Both the position numbers and the translations under genes were made by a program. 64,000 nt of DNA, from positions 62,001-126,000 of the forward strand of contig NZ_BPET01000005.1 of NCBI RefSeq assembly GCF_019654915.1, in the 5' to 3' direction. The notes under the pieces were generated by a model that had not been told where the DNA came from, did not search any database, and was given only the letters and a program-made list of their open reading frames with translations. This DNA is from Shewanella sp. MBTL60-007 (GTDB taxonomy: Bacteria; Pseudomonadota; Gammaproteobacteria; Enterobacterales; Shewanellaceae). Below, piece after piece: positions 1 through 8,659 of this stretch (its first letter is position 1; every line of letters starts with the position of its first letter).

Positions 1-708
1 TAAAAGGTTGCTCACCACGTTACTATGGCTAAGCATGGCGCCTTTAGAAACACCGGTTGTACCACCTGTGTATTGTAAAAAGGCAAGATCATCTCTTTTC
101 ACGTTAGGCTTAACATACTGTAAGCGGCGACCTTTATAGAGTGCCTTGCGCATAGAGATTGCATGTGGCAAATGGTACTTAGGCACCATTTTCTTGATGT
201 ACTTAACAACGAAGTTAACCACGGTACGCTTAGGCGCGCTTAAGAGATCACCAAGTCCTGTCAGGATAACGCTTTCAACTGGCGTATCGGCAACCACTTT
301 CTCTAGGGTGTGCGCAAAGTTAGACACAACAACAATCGCTTTAGCCCCAGAATCTGTTAGCTGGTGCTTGAGTTCGCGTGGGGTATACAGAGGATTGACG
401 TTCACTACAACCATACCGGCACGTAAGATACCGAATAGAGCGATAGGATATTGCAACAGGTTCGGCATCATAATAGCGACACGGTCGCCTTTATTTAGCT
501 TTAACTCGTTTTGGAGATAGGCAGCAAAAGCTCGGCTACGCTCTTCCAGCTTACGGTAGGTCAGTGTTGCACCCATATTCACGAACGCTGGTTGATCCGC
601 ATATTTTGCCACTGAAGTTTCAAATAGATCCACAAGTGATGCATATTGTTCTACATCAATTTCAGAAGGCACATCATCTGGTAGATTATTAATCCAAAGT
701 TGGTCCAC
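1..708 (-). CDS. fadD: Long-chain fatty acid--CoA ligase FadD (partial, N-terminal part)
   Basis: Activates long-chain fatty acids to acyl-CoA with ATP for beta-oxidation, at the inner face of the membrane. About 236 N-terminal residues are in the window; the gene continues past base 1. The ATP/AMP-binding loop [12 protein letters not shown], typical of the adenylate-forming family, lies near the window edge. The start is a GTG at 708, because the reading frame begins [12 protein letters not shown] and an AGGAGA ribosome site sits just upstream. The neighbourhood (hydrolase, then tsaB and a YoaA-type helicase) resembles the fadD-yeaZ-yoaA region of enterobacteria. The family call is firm; truncation hides the C-terminal domain. 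Confidence 0.9.
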   Translation of the reverse strand, partial: MDQLWINNLPDDVPSEIDVEQYASLVDLFETSVAKYADQPAFVNMGATLTYRKLEERSRAFAAYLQNELKLNKGDRVAIMMPNLLQYPIALFGILRAGMVVVNVNPLYTPRELKHQLTDSGAKAIVVVSNFAHTLEKVVADTPVESVILTGLGDLLSAPKRTVVNFVVKYIKKMVPKYHLPHAISMRKALYKGRRLQYVKPNVKRDDLAFLQYTGGTTGVSKGAMLSHSNVVSNLL

Positions 709-725
709 AAAAATCTCCTAATATC

Positions 726-841
726 TCCACCTGCGGTGGAAACAATACCGCAATGGTCGTTAGCAGCTTGCCAATAAGCAAGCTAAAACACTGTCAATTC
801 ATTATATTTATTGCAAACGCCAATAAATCATACGAGCGTTT
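726..841. promoter_or_regulatory. fadD upstream region with two inverted repeats
   Basis: The gap upstream of fadD holds a perfect 6-bp hairpin (TCCACC-TGC-GGTGGA, 726-740) close to the GTG start, and a spaced inverted repeat AAACGC-N15-GCGTTT (815-841). Fatty-acid regulators of the PsrA and FadR type bind palindromes containing AAAC/GTTT half sites, but the spacing here is too wide for a confident match. A regulatory role is inference only. Confidence 0.3.
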
Positions 842-894
842 AAATTTTGATTATCATCACATAAATGAAACAAAAAACCTAGCTTCTTTTTTGT

Positions 895-1770
895 TTACGT
901 TTTTAAGAAATCCCGAATGAGATTAGACACCTCCTCGGCACCTCCCATATGAAGATGGTGATCTCCCTCGACTTTTACACTTTTTAGCCGCTCAAACCAA
1001 CGATTAGCCATAGGGATCGCCTCTCGCAACTGAGAAAAACCTCCGCTACCAGAAATTAATAGAGTGTTGACTTTATGGGCTTGCATTAAGGCATCGACTT
1101 GCGAAAAAGTCAGTCTTAAAGGGGAGTCTAATTTTAAACGAGGATCACTGCGCCAGCATACCCCAGAATCAAGGGTTTGCATATTGCGCTGTGTCAATAA
1201 TTCGCACCATTGTAGCTCTAGTGCGGTTAATTTGTGCCGTGCTTGCACGGCAACCGCCATATCACGATATACACTGACTGGTTTTGCCATTGAGGCAAGA
1301 AAACGTCGATGACCGCGAAAGCTATTGTCTAACCTTTTTTTGGCTTTAACTTCATCCTCATAAAGGGGGGCCAAAGCCTCGATCAAGATTAAATTTTCTA
1401 CTTTATTAGGAAACGCTGCCGAGTAGGCTGACGCGATTATGCCGCCAAGGGAATGACCTAAAAGGGCCACGGGGCGCTGGTTGATAGAGAGTACATCTAG
1501 CAAGGCATCGAGATCGTACAAGTAATCTATCCAATGCAATGGATAAGCACCGGGACGATGCTCCGAGGCTCCATGTCCCGGCCAGTCGATGGCGAGAATT
1601 TGATAATCGGTTAAATAGTCACTCAAAGGTTGAAAACTATTGGCGTTATCTAACCAGCCATGCAGCGCCAATATCAGTGGCTTGTCTGCCGCCCCCCACA
1701 AACGTCCAGCCAATTTAATATGAGGCAACTGAATACTGACTTCGTCACCAAACTCACGCGCTAAGCTCAT
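895..1770 (-). CDS. Alpha/beta-fold hydrolase
   Basis: A 291-residue protein with the layout of an alpha/beta-hydrolase. The early LALHGWLDNANSF segment gives the HG oxyanion region, GHSLGG carries the predicted nucleophile Ser, and GDHHLHMGG near the C-terminus carries the predicted catalytic His. There is no signal peptide, so it should be cytoplasmic. It lies 8 bases downstream of the exported methyltransferase gene on the same strand and may be co-transcribed with it. The substrate cannot be read from the sequence; esterases, epoxide hydrolases and haloperoxidases share this fold. Confidence 0.8.
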   Translation of the reverse strand: MSLAREFGDEVSIQLPHIKLAGRLWGAADKPLILALHGWLDNANSFQPLSDYLTDYQILAIDWPGHGASEHRPGAYPLHWIDYLYDLDALLDVLSINQRPVALLGHSLGGIIASAYSAAFPNKVENLILIEALAPLYEDEVKAKKRLDNSFRGHRRFLASMAKPVSVYRDMAVAVQARHKLTALELQWCELLTQRNMQTLDSGVCWRSDPRLKLDSPLRLTFSQVDALMQAHKVNTLLISGSGGFSQLREAIPMANRWFERLKSVKVEGDHHLHMGGAEEVSNLIRDFLKT

Positions 1771-1778
1771 CTACACTC

Positions 1779-2603
1779 TTATTTTTTTACAAATTTCAGC
1801 GTCATTCTATCGCTTTCACCGATTGCGAGATACTTTTCTTTGTCTTGATCTTCAAGGGCTAGCCTTGGAGGCAGTGTCCACACGCCTTTTGGATAATCTT
1901 TACTATCCTTAGGATTAGCGTTCACCTCAGAGCTGGCGACAAAGGTAAAACCCGCATTCTCTGCAAGTTTAATCACTTTAGCCTGATCCATATAACCAGT
2001 TTTAGCATCCACACCTGGCTCGCCTCTATGCTCAACAATGCCAAATGTCCCACCACTCTTCAGCACCTTATAAGCCGATTCAAATACAGGCTCTAAATAG
2101 CCTTTCATTGCCCAGTTATGCAGGTTTCGGAAGGTCAGTACCACATCGGCACTGTTATCGGGACCCATAGTGTAATAGTTTGGAGGATCAAAGGTCACCG
2201 TGGTTGCGTTACCTAAATTAGCCTGATGTTCTTTTAGCCACTTTTCAAACTTCTTACCTACTTTTGGTCGGTATCCATTGCGGGCCTTTTCATCACTGGG
2301 ATTTGTGTCGAAATTACCCGCAATATAATGGCCATCTTTAGCTAAATACGGAGCGAGAATTTCGGCGTACCAGCCACCACCAGGCCAAAGTTCGATAAGG
2401 GTATCGCTAGGCTTGATATCAAAGAAACTAAGAGTTTGTTCTGGGTGGCGGTATTGATCACGAGCACTATTTTTAGCTTGTCTGAAGTCACTACTGACTG
2501 CGGCTTCTAAAGCATGATTCTCATGTGCATTTACTGCGGTAGATAACGATAGGCTACAAGTGCTTACAAGCAGTACGCTTGCCGCTAACATTGTCTTTTT
2601 CAT
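1779..2603 (-). CDS. Exported class I SAM-methyltransferase-like protein
   Basis: About 274 residues. The start at 2603 is preferred over an in-frame ATG 30 bases upstream because AAAAGGGGAA precedes it and because the product then begins with a normal Sec signal (MKKTMLAASVLLVSTCSLS, then a likely cleavage after VNA). The mature part has a SAM-binding-like motif LIELWPGGGWYAE, a later TFRNLHNW segment and GGTFGIVEHRGEPG, as in a Rossmann methyltransferase. The family resembles predicted methyltransferases of the COG4798 type. A SAM-dependent enzyme outside the cytoplasm is odd, since SAM is not known to be supplied there. The reaction and substrate are unknown. Confidence 0.7.
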   Translation of the reverse strand: MKKTMLAASVLLVSTCSLSLSTAVNAHENHALEAAVSSDFRQAKNSARDQYRHPEQTLSFFDIKPSDTLIELWPGGGWYAEILAPYLAKDGHYIAGNFDTNPSDEKARNGYRPKVGKKFEKWLKEHQANLGNATTVTFDPPNYYTMGPDNSADVVLTFRNLHNWAMKGYLEPVFESAYKVLKSGGTFGIVEHRGEPGVDAKTGYMDQAKVIKLAENAGFTFVASSEVNANPKDSKDYPKGVWTLPPRLALEDQDKEKYLAIGESDRMTLKFVKK

Positions 2604-2677
2604 TGTAATTCCCCTTTTGATGACAGGCATCAACCTAACAGCAGGTTAACAAAAAACCAACCACTAAAAACAGAGAG

Positions 2678-3421
2678 TTACATTTTAATCTTATTACTAC
2701 GCCTTTGTGCCGCGCCATCCACTCTGCGCCAACATAGATAGAGCATCAAGGCACTAGTGACTAACCAGACACCGACCCAAACCCAAGCAGGTACCCAACT
2801 CTGCTGAGCCAGCATGTTAGCATCCCCCTGACCTTCAAGTCCGAGTAGCACAACAGGGCTTGCAAGTGCATTTAGAATTATCATCAAGGCGATCACCCGT
2901 AGACCGCTAGCAAGAAACTGATTTTGCTTAAGCTTTAGCGGCAATAAAAATAACACTGCCAGCGTAACAAGAATGGAAATAGTGAGCAGATCTCGAGCCC
3001 AGAGTAGAATCGTCAGTACAACGGCGCCGCCCAGTATCGCAAAACTTACTCGTATGCCCCGGGGCCAAGTTGCAAACATAAAGATAAGGTAGCCCCACAG
3101 CGCGGCACCAAAGTAACCCGCAAAGCCTATCAGCAATGGCCAGCCTCCCTGACTAAAACATAAACCAGCACCGTTGGGAAACAGCTCAATATGACTAACC
3201 ACACCTCCGCTTATAATCGTTGCTAGACCATGTGAAAGCTCATGGAAATAACTTTCTAACCATTTAAAGGGGATACTCACAAAAGGCAAGCGAGTGACTA
3301 TGAAGGCGATAAAGAGTTCAAGCAAGAAGCGCGTACGACCGGGAGCACCTGAAGCCGTTGCTAACGGAGCCGAGTGACTCAAGCTACTGTCGTGACTCGA
3401 ACTCGGCTGATGCTTAGGCAT
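2678..3421 (-). CDS. M50-like membrane metalloprotease family protein
   Basis: A 247-residue, strongly hydrophobic protein. Residues 60-64 read HELSH, an HExxH zinc motif at the start of a membrane region, followed by a GGVVSHIELFPNGAG stretch and several further membrane segments. This matches the M50B-like group of predicted intramembrane peptidases. The N-terminal 30 residues are polar, rich in Ser and His. The gene overlaps the end of the upstream small gene by 8 bases, so the two are very likely translated from one message. Proteolytic activity is inferred from the motif; the second metal-ligand motif was not confirmed. Confidence 0.7.
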   Translation of the reverse strand: MPKHQPSSSHDSSLSHSAPLATASGAPGRTRFLLELFIAFIVTRLPFVSIPFKWLESYFHELSHGLATIISGGVVSHIELFPNGAGLCFSQGGWPLLIGFAGYFGAALWGYLIFMFATWPRGIRVSFAILGGAVVLTILLWARDLLTISILVTLAVLFLLPLKLKQNQFLASGLRVIALMIILNALASPVVLLGLEGQGDANMLAQQSWVPAWVWVGVWLVTSALMLYLCWRRVDGAAQRRSNKIKM

Positions 3422-3722
3422 AAGTATCTATGCCAACCATTTGTTGGATCTCTTCTCGCTTTGCGGCGTGTTGATTAATCAGATATTGGGCAACGGCTCC
3501 ACGTTGGCCACCAGTATGGCGTTCATATTCAACATGGGCACCAAGACGCGACTGAAGTGCGGCTGTATCTTCGTGATAGTCATTTATAACGAGCGCTTGG
3601 TGGGCCTTAGTCGGCAATACAGACTCAACACTGTCGCGAGTAACAGCCTGGGTCTGCACCGAGGCTGTTGCCTTGTTGCTCTCAAGCTTGTTGGTAACAA
3701 CTGGATTGGTGTTGATCTGCAT
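3414..3722 (-). CDS. Conserved hypothetical protein, 102 aa
   Basis: I do not recognise this family. It is a soluble, charged protein without signal peptide or membrane segment. The first 40 residues are low-complexity and polar (many Asn, Thr, Val, Ser). The second half looks ordered (YHEDTAALQSRLGAHVEYERH, then GAVAQYLINQHAAKREEIQ) and is probably helical. The 8-base overlap with the M50-like gene downstream supports real translation and a shared operon, possibly with tsaB as the next gene upstream (50 bases away). A partner or substrate role for the membrane protease is only a guess. Confidence 0.6.
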   Translation of the reverse strand: MQINTNPVVTNKLESNKATASVQTQAVTRDSVESVLPTKAHQALVINDYHEDTAALQSRLGAHVEYERHTGGQRGAVAQYLINQHAAKREEIQQMVGIDTYA

Positions 3723-3772
3723 TTAATCGTCCTTAATTAACTCGATACAGGCTTAGGAGCTAGCAAGCTACA

Positions 3773-4489
3773 CTACTCTCTGCCAGGCAGTTTTTGCCAT
3801 GTTACCGTATCACGCAAATAGACCGGAGCTAAGTCATCAACCAACGTACTTAGACCTTTATTCACGCCATCTTGAGCCAATGCCAGCATATATTTAGCTT
3901 CTGGAAATTTAGCCTCTTCACAGAGTCCCATTACAGGCACTAACTCAAGTAACTTTGGATAAGCATCAAATCCGGTTCCACAAGCCGTGATGGGTAACGC
4001 CTCGTCTAAGCTTAGTACGATAGCCTCAGGTGCACTAACCACTTCTTCATTGACTAAGGTGGCTAATCCGTCAACTGCGATATATTGCCCCCAATACACC
4101 TCCCCCATACGCGCGTCGATAGCGGCTAAAACTTGCTTTGCCCCTTTATCGATAGCCGATTGCGCCATCGCGGCTAGGGTTGAAATGCCAATGACGGGGA
4201 GCTCTTGGCCTAAGGCTAGACCTTGGGTAATACTGGTACAAATGCGGATCCCAGTAAAGCTACCAGGGCCTCGACCGTAAGCAATCACATCGACATCTTG
4301 CAGCTTCAACTGAGCTTGAGCCAAAACCGACTTAACCATTGGCAATAAGCGCTGGCTATGTTCGCGGGGGGCATCGGCTTGCTCACTATAAACAACACCT
4401 AGATGGCTAACTGCTGCAGAACACGACTCAGTGCAGGTATCGAGTGCTAAAATACTCAGCTGTGTCGTATCGTTAGATTGTTTTGTCAT
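3773..4489 (-). CDS. tsaB: tRNA threonylcarbamoyladenosine biosynthesis protein TsaB
   Basis: TsaB (YeaZ) is the non-catalytic partner of TsaD in making t6A37 in tRNAs that read ANN codons. The 238-residue product has the ASKHA-fold opening ILALDTCTESCSAAV and the family motif GRGPGSFTGIRI around residues 73-84. The length is normal for the family. It acts in the cytoplasm in the TsaB-TsaD-TsaE complex. The same order relative to fadD and a YoaA-type helicase is seen in enterobacteria. Recognition is firm. Confidence 0.93.
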   Translation of the reverse strand: MTKQSNDTTQLSILALDTCTESCSAAVSHLGVVYSEQADAPREHSQRLLPMVKSVLAQAQLKLQDVDVIAYGRGPGSFTGIRICTSITQGLALGQELPVIGISTLAAMAQSAIDKGAKQVLAAIDARMGEVYWGQYIAVDGLATLVNEEVVSAPEAIVLSLDEALPITACGTGFDAYPKLLELVPVMGLCEEAKFPEAKYMLALAQDGVNKGLSTLVDDLAPVYLRDTVTWQKLPGRE

Positions 4490-4840
4490 GAATTACTTAC
4501 CAAACCTATTATTTATCTGATTTACCATCGCAACGATCTGTAAAGTTCTCGCATTAAAAAAGGCGATGATAAAAGCCAAGTCAATGCACAACTTGGTTAA
4601 TGTCAATTTTGCCAATTATACCCCAACTTAAACCAAAGCATTAAGTCCTAAGGCCAAATTACTTACCTCATACTTTAATCCCGGCATTATTCCCCCCTAT
4701 GACAGCTCACCTCAACGCCCAAAACAGTAATTCGTTGCTTTTAATTCGTGCTAAAAAAGCGCTAAAGCAGAAAAATTGCTCTAAATTTAATAACAGACAA
4801 CCTCCATGCTCACCGCATGGTCAAAGCCTAGGGAGGAAGA
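4490..4840. other. Intergenic region, tsaB to small membrane protein
   Basis: This gap of about 350 bases separates two divergent genes and should hold both promoters. It is AT-rich. A short frame starting at 4699 runs into the next gene in another phase and has no ribosome site, so I do not call it. I see no clear terminator or named operator. Confidence 0.4.
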
Positions 4841-5266
4841 ATGCGACAGATCACCATAGATTGGTTTCGTCTATTTCGTTACTCACTACTGTTTGTCATT
4901 TTTTCTATGCTAATGACCATTTTTATACTGATCTGGTTTTCTAATAGCCTAGAGGAAGCTTGGCAGAAAGGCTTGATGTTAACGTTTGCTGAGTATGAAA
5001 TGACCGTCGAACTGACGCTAACACTGCTCATATACATTAGCTTTCCGGTGCTACTGTTTCGATTCCTCTACTACTTTTCTAAAATGCTCTATCGCGGTCG
5101 TAATCCTGGGGTTGCCATCATTAGTCATAAAACCTTATTTAACCCGCTAAACTTTTTACTGTTTCCAAGCTTACTCAATCCACAGGGGCTCAATTATCGT
5201 CGGCGCTGCTTGTTGGCCCTCATCTTACTGACCGCCATCTACTTGGTCATATTACTGATCACTTGA
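4841..5266 (+). CDS. Hypothetical inner-membrane protein, 141 aa
   Basis: I do not recognise the family. The start is supported by GGGAGGAAG just before the ATG. There are three likely membrane segments: residues about 12-33, 54-76 and 121-140. Between the last two lies a basic, probably cytoplasmic loop with YRGRNPGV and NYRRRC. There is no catalytic motif. It ends inside the last codons of the convergent helicase gene (8-base overlap), leaving no room for a separate terminator between the two genes. Confidence 0.65.
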   Translation: MRQITIDWFRLFRYSLLFVIFSMLMTIFILIWFSNSLEEAWQKGLMLTFAEYEMTVELTLTLLIYISFPVLLFRFLYYFSKMLYRGRNPGVAIISHKTLFNPLNFLLFPSLLNPQGLNYRRRCLLALILLTAIYLVILLIT

Positions 5267-7184
5267 TCTGTTCTAAAAATGCAGTCGCCTTATCAAGGTC
5301 ACGGGTTCTGGCCATGGGCGGTAAAGAGTTTAAAAAAGCCTGCCCGTAAGGTTTATTGACGATTCTGTTATCACACAAAATCAGGACTCCCCTGTCTTTT
5401 TCATCGCGGATCAATCGACCCACTCCTTGATTCAAGGTGATCACCGCCTGAGGCAAGGATATTTCACTGAAGGGATCTTTACCTTCACGCTCAATGCTCT
5501 CACTGCGGGCACGGAACAAATTATCATCCGGAGAGATAAAGGGCAGCTTGTCGATGATCACGCAGCTAAGTAACCGCCCACGCACGTCTACGCCTTCCCA
5601 AAAAGCGCCAGTGCCAAGCAGCACTGCATTGCCAAGTTGGCGATACTTTTTCAACAAGCTCTGTTTACCCGCCTGACCTTGTACCAAGATAGGGTAAGCT
5701 ATACGTCTCTGTAGTGCTGGCGCGACAAGGTTGAGCATCCTGTGACTCGTAAACAAGATAAAGGTGCGCCCTTTCGCAGCATTAATCGCCTTAACGCAGA
5801 CATCGACAAATTGTGTCAACGCAGCATGATGGTTATTCACACTAGATAAGTGCCGAGGCACGCAAAAAAGCGCATTTTTGGCATAATCGAAAGGGCTTTC
5901 TAGTAACATCTCTTGGCTCTGGGTTAAGCCAAGCTGGCGCGTAAATAAACTCAAATCACGGTTAATTTGCAGTGTCGCCGAGGTAAAAATCCACGAAACA
6001 TTAGACTCAAACAGTTTTCGACACTCTTTGGCCACATCAATTGGCGCAATACGCAACACTAAATAACGGTGTCCATAATCGATACTATAGGCCGCCTGAT
6101 TGTTCTCACATAAGAAAAATAGCTCTAATTTATTAGTAACCACTTCTAGTTTTTCGATTGCATCGTCGAGGTTATCGCTGCGTCCTGCATGACCAATCAA
6201 CAGGCTCTGAAGCACTTTGATTTCCTTGATTAATGACCAAGAGAGCGCCGACAACGCTTTATTCGCTAGTAAACGGCGCCAATCGTTATCACCTAGCTCA
6301 AATAGCACTTGATGCCACTCGTTTAAAATCGCTGAGCAACGGGCACTAAGCAACTCTATCTGCTTAGCATCTCTCAATTCTTGACGGTATATATCAATTA
6401 ACTTCTCAAATAACTCAGACAATTGCCTCGTCGAGCACTGTTGGCCAAAGTAGGTTACGGCGATATCAGGTAACAGGTGCGCCTCATCGAAGATCACCAC
6501 ATCTGAATCTGGTAATAACTCGGCAAAGCCCGTTTCTTTGATGATCCGATCGGCTAAAAATAGGTGGTGATTAACCACAATAACCTTGGCGTCCATGGCA
6601 CGATTGCGAGCCTTGCGGGTAAAACATTCATCATAATAATCGCAGCGTTGCCCGATACAGTTCTCTTTACTACTGACAATTAACGGCAACGCAGGAGAGT
6701 TTTCAGACACCGCCGTTAAGCCGCCAATATCACCATCTATCGTTTGGCCCGCCCACTGGTTGATCCGCAAGAGATCGTCTAATACTCGGGTTTCCATCGA
6801 ACTTGCGCCCGACAGTTCCTTCTCCATTAGATGTTGACACAGATAGTTATTGCGCCCCTTCAATAACGCCACCTTAGGTGTTAACCCTAGCATGGCCAAT
6901 AAAGCTGGTAAGTCTTTATAAAATAACTGCTCTTGAAGATTTTTACTGCCAGTACTGACTATCACCTGTTTGCCACTTAACAATGCAGGGATCAGATACG
7001 CAAATGTCTTGCCTACGCCAGTGCCAGCTTCAACCACTAAGTTATTGCGGTTATGAATAGACTCCGCCACGGCCTGAGCCATCTTGGCCTGTACCTCGCG
7101 GAGACTATAGCCTTTAATTGACTGAGCCAATACACCTTGGCTTGAAAATGCCGTAGCAACTTGTTGTGTTAATCGAACGTTCAA
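5259..7184 (-). CDS. yoaA: ATP-dependent DNA helicase, DinG/YoaA family
   Basis: A 641-residue XPD-like superfamily 2 helicase, expected to move 5'-3' on DNA and act in repair. Walker A is EAGTGVGKT near residue 55, and the DEAH box is FDEAHLL. Between them lies a cysteine group (ENCIGQRCDYYDEC) that would bind a 4Fe-4S cluster, followed by VVNHHLFLAD. The C-terminal part has the motif V/VI region GAFWEGVDVRG and GVGRLIRDEKDRG. Length and position near tsaB and fadD match YoaA rather than the longer DinG. No clear LexA box was found upstream. Confidence 0.88.
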   Translation of the reverse strand: MNVRLTQQVATAFSSQGVLAQSIKGYSLREVQAKMAQAVAESIHNRNNLVVEAGTGVGKTFAYLIPALLSGKQVIVSTGSKNLQEQLFYKDLPALLAMLGLTPKVALLKGRNNYLCQHLMEKELSGASSMETRVLDDLLRINQWAGQTIDGDIGGLTAVSENSPALPLIVSSKENCIGQRCDYYDECFTRKARNRAMDAKVIVVNHHLFLADRIIKETGFAELLPDSDVVIFDEAHLLPDIAVTYFGQQCSTRQLSELFEKLIDIYRQELRDAKQIELLSARCSAILNEWHQVLFELGDNDWRRLLANKALSALSWSLIKEIKVLQSLLIGHAGRSDNLDDAIEKLEVVTNKLELFFLCENNQAAYSIDYGHRYLVLRIAPIDVAKECRKLFESNVSWIFTSATLQINRDLSLFTRQLGLTQSQEMLLESPFDYAKNALFCVPRHLSSVNNHHAALTQFVDVCVKAINAAKGRTFILFTSHRMLNLVAPALQRRIAYPILVQGQAGKQSLLKKYRQLGNAVLLGTGAFWEGVDVRGRLLSCVIIDKLPFISPDDNLFRARSESIEREGKDPFSEISLPQAVITLNQGVGRLIRDEKDRGVLILCDNRIVNKPYGQAFLNSLPPMARTRDLDKATAFLEQIK

Positions 7185-7555
7185 GAGGTAACGAACCTTT
7201 AATTTAGCCAGGCAGGCTTGCTTTTAGGGAGTGCGGGCAGTTTATCTCAATTAGCTCGCCAAGATTAGCTTTTGTTTTTTTGATCCACAATGGTGAAACT
7301 TTTAACCTCACTAACCATTGTCCTGTTTTTAGAACAAGGTACTTTAAAACACCGTGCAAATTATCAATTTTAAGTTAAAAGTGACATTTAGATGAAGTTT
7401 ACTCATCTGCCGAAATAAGAGGTTGCAATCATTTTTAAAACTGATTAGTTTAAATACCAAGACAAGCAAGTCGCTTAGCCCAATGAGCAAGCCTTGAGCA
7501 AGCCTTGAGCATTCTGAGCCATTAAGCTCACAGATTTAAATTGAGAGAAACGAAC
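7185..7555. promoter_or_regulatory. Divergent control region between helicase gene and his operon
   Basis: The 371-base gap must carry the his promoter and that of the helicase gene. Two structures stand out: a perfect 8-bp inverted repeat ACAATGGT/ACCATTGT at 7287-7321 with a 19-base spacer, and 2.4 copies of an 11-bp direct repeat (TGAGCAAGCCT) at 7484-7510, some 45 bases before the leader peptide. The exact promoter elements cannot be fixed by eye. Confidence 0.45.
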
Positions 7556-7603
7556 ATGACACAGCTTTTGAACACTATCCATCATCACCACCATATGCGG
7601 TAG
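7556..7603 (+). CDS. hisL: his operon leader peptide HisL
   Basis: A 15-codon frame reading MTQLLNTIHHHHHMR, with five consecutive His codons (7580-7594). It is followed directly by alternative stem-loops and a terminator before hisG, so it is the regulatory leader of a transcription attenuator: ribosome stalling at the His codons reports low charged tRNA-His. It is preceded by a purine-rich GAGAGAAACGA ribosome site. Confidence 0.93.
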   Translation: MTQLLNTIHHHHHMR

Positions 7604-7700
7604 CCTTCGGAAGCTTACTGCCGAAGGACTATTTCCTTCCGGCGGTTGATTTAAAAATATCAAAAACCCTTGGAAGGAATTCCAAGGGTTTTTTGGTTTT
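7604..7700 (+). terminator. his attenuator (alternative hairpins and terminator)
   Basis: Arm A (7604-7610, CCTTCGG) is perfectly complementary to arm B (7621-7627, CCGAAGG). B can instead pair with C around 7636-7643 with one bulge. C (7633-7640, TTCCTTCC) is also perfectly complementary to 7672-7679 (GGAAGGAA), which is the apex of the terminator. The terminator has a stem of about 14 bp (7662-7675 with 7680-7693), a GGAA tetraloop and a U-rich tail. Together with hisL this is a classic His attenuator. Confidence 0.9.
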
Positions 7701-7754
7701 ATCTTAACAGATTGTTTTATAAGAATTTTTGAATCAACCAATAGGACGTTATCC

Positions 7755-8654
7755 ATGTCAGAGTCAAATAGATTACGCATAGCCATCCAAAAGTCAGGCC
7801 GTTTATCGAAAGAATCACAGAAGCTACTAAAGAGCTGTGGAGTTAAATTTAACGTTAATGAGCAGCGCCTTATCGCTCACTCTGATAACATGCCAATCGA
7901 TCTTCTGCGAGTTCGTGATGACGATATTCCAGGGCTTGTTATGGACGGTGTTGTTGACCTTGGGATCATCGGTGAGAATGTTCTGGAAGAGGAACAGATT
8001 GAACGTCAAACCTTAGGTAAGCCCGCAGACTGCATTAAGCTTCGTGAATTAGATTTTGGCGCTTGCCGCCTATCTTTAGCTGTACCTAATGAGTTCGACT
8101 ACCAAGGCGTGGGTTCATTAGAAGGGCTGAGGATCGCCACTTCTTACCCTAATCTGCTACGCCGCTACATGGAGCAGAAAGGCATCAATTATCGTGATTG
8201 TATGCTTAAGGGCTCAGTCGAAGTCGCGCCGAGAGCCGGGCTTTCAGACGGGATCTGTGACTTAGTATCAACCGGTGCCACCTTAGAGGCAAACGGCCTC
8301 TACGAAACCGATGTTATCTACCGTTCTATGGCCTGCATCATCCAATCGAACCAATCACAACCAGATGATAAACAAGCGCTAATCAATAAAATCTTATCTA
8401 GGATCAATGGCGTGGTACGCGCAAAAGAGAGTAAGTACATCTTGCTACACGCACCAAACGAAACCCTAGAGCAGATTGTCGCTCTCCTACCAGGTGCAGA
8501 GAACCCAACAGTGTTGCCACTAAATGACGATACCAATCGTGTTGCTATCCATGCCGTCAGTACCGAAGATCTGTTCTGGGACACCATGGAGCAACTGACG
8601 CAATTGGGCGCTAGCTCTATTTTGGTTATGCCAATTGAAAAGATGATGGGGTAA
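7755..8654 (+). CDS. hisG: ATP phosphoribosyltransferase (long form)
   Basis: First enzyme of histidine synthesis: joins ATP to PRPP and is the usual feedback target of histidine. At 299 residues it is the long, hexameric form with a C-terminal regulatory domain, so no HisZ partner is needed. Visible motifs are [11 protein letters not shown] at the N-terminus, [13 protein letters not shown] in the first domain and the PRPP-binding segment [14 protein letters not shown]. It starts 55 bases after the attenuator and opens the structural part of the operon, with hisD only 5 bases downstream. Confidence 0.97.
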   Translation: MSESNRLRIAIQKSGRLSKESQKLLKSCGVKFNVNEQRLIAHSDNMPIDLLRVRDDDIPGLVMDGVVDLGIIGENVLEEEQIERQTLGKPADCIKLRELDFGACRLSLAVPNEFDYQGVGSLEGLRIATSYPNLLRRYMEQKGINYRDCMLKGSVEVAPRAGLSDGICDLVSTGATLEANGLYETDVIYRSMACIIQSNQSQPDDKQALINKILSRINGVVRAKESKYILLHAPNETLEQIVALLPGAENPTVLPLNDDTNRVAIHAVSTEDLFWDTMEQLTQLGASSILVMPIEKMMG

Positions 8655-8659
8655 AAGCC

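Noticed and set aside
146..520. 124-codon plus-strand frame
   Set aside because: It lies antisense within fadD and shows no family resemblance.
4699..4944. 81-codon frame before the 141-aa membrane protein
   Set aside because: Low-complexity product, overlaps the better supported gene in another phase, no ribosome site.
7185..7260. LexA box upstream of the YoaA-type helicase
   Set aside because: No CTGT-N8-ACAG match was found in the promoter region.
7580..7594. Five His codons as an engineered His tag
   Set aside because: They sit in a natural leader peptide directly before an attenuator, so no cloning artefact is needed.
7475..7786. 103-codon minus-strand frame over the his leader
   Set aside because: It is antisense to hisL and the attenuator, whose structure explains the region.
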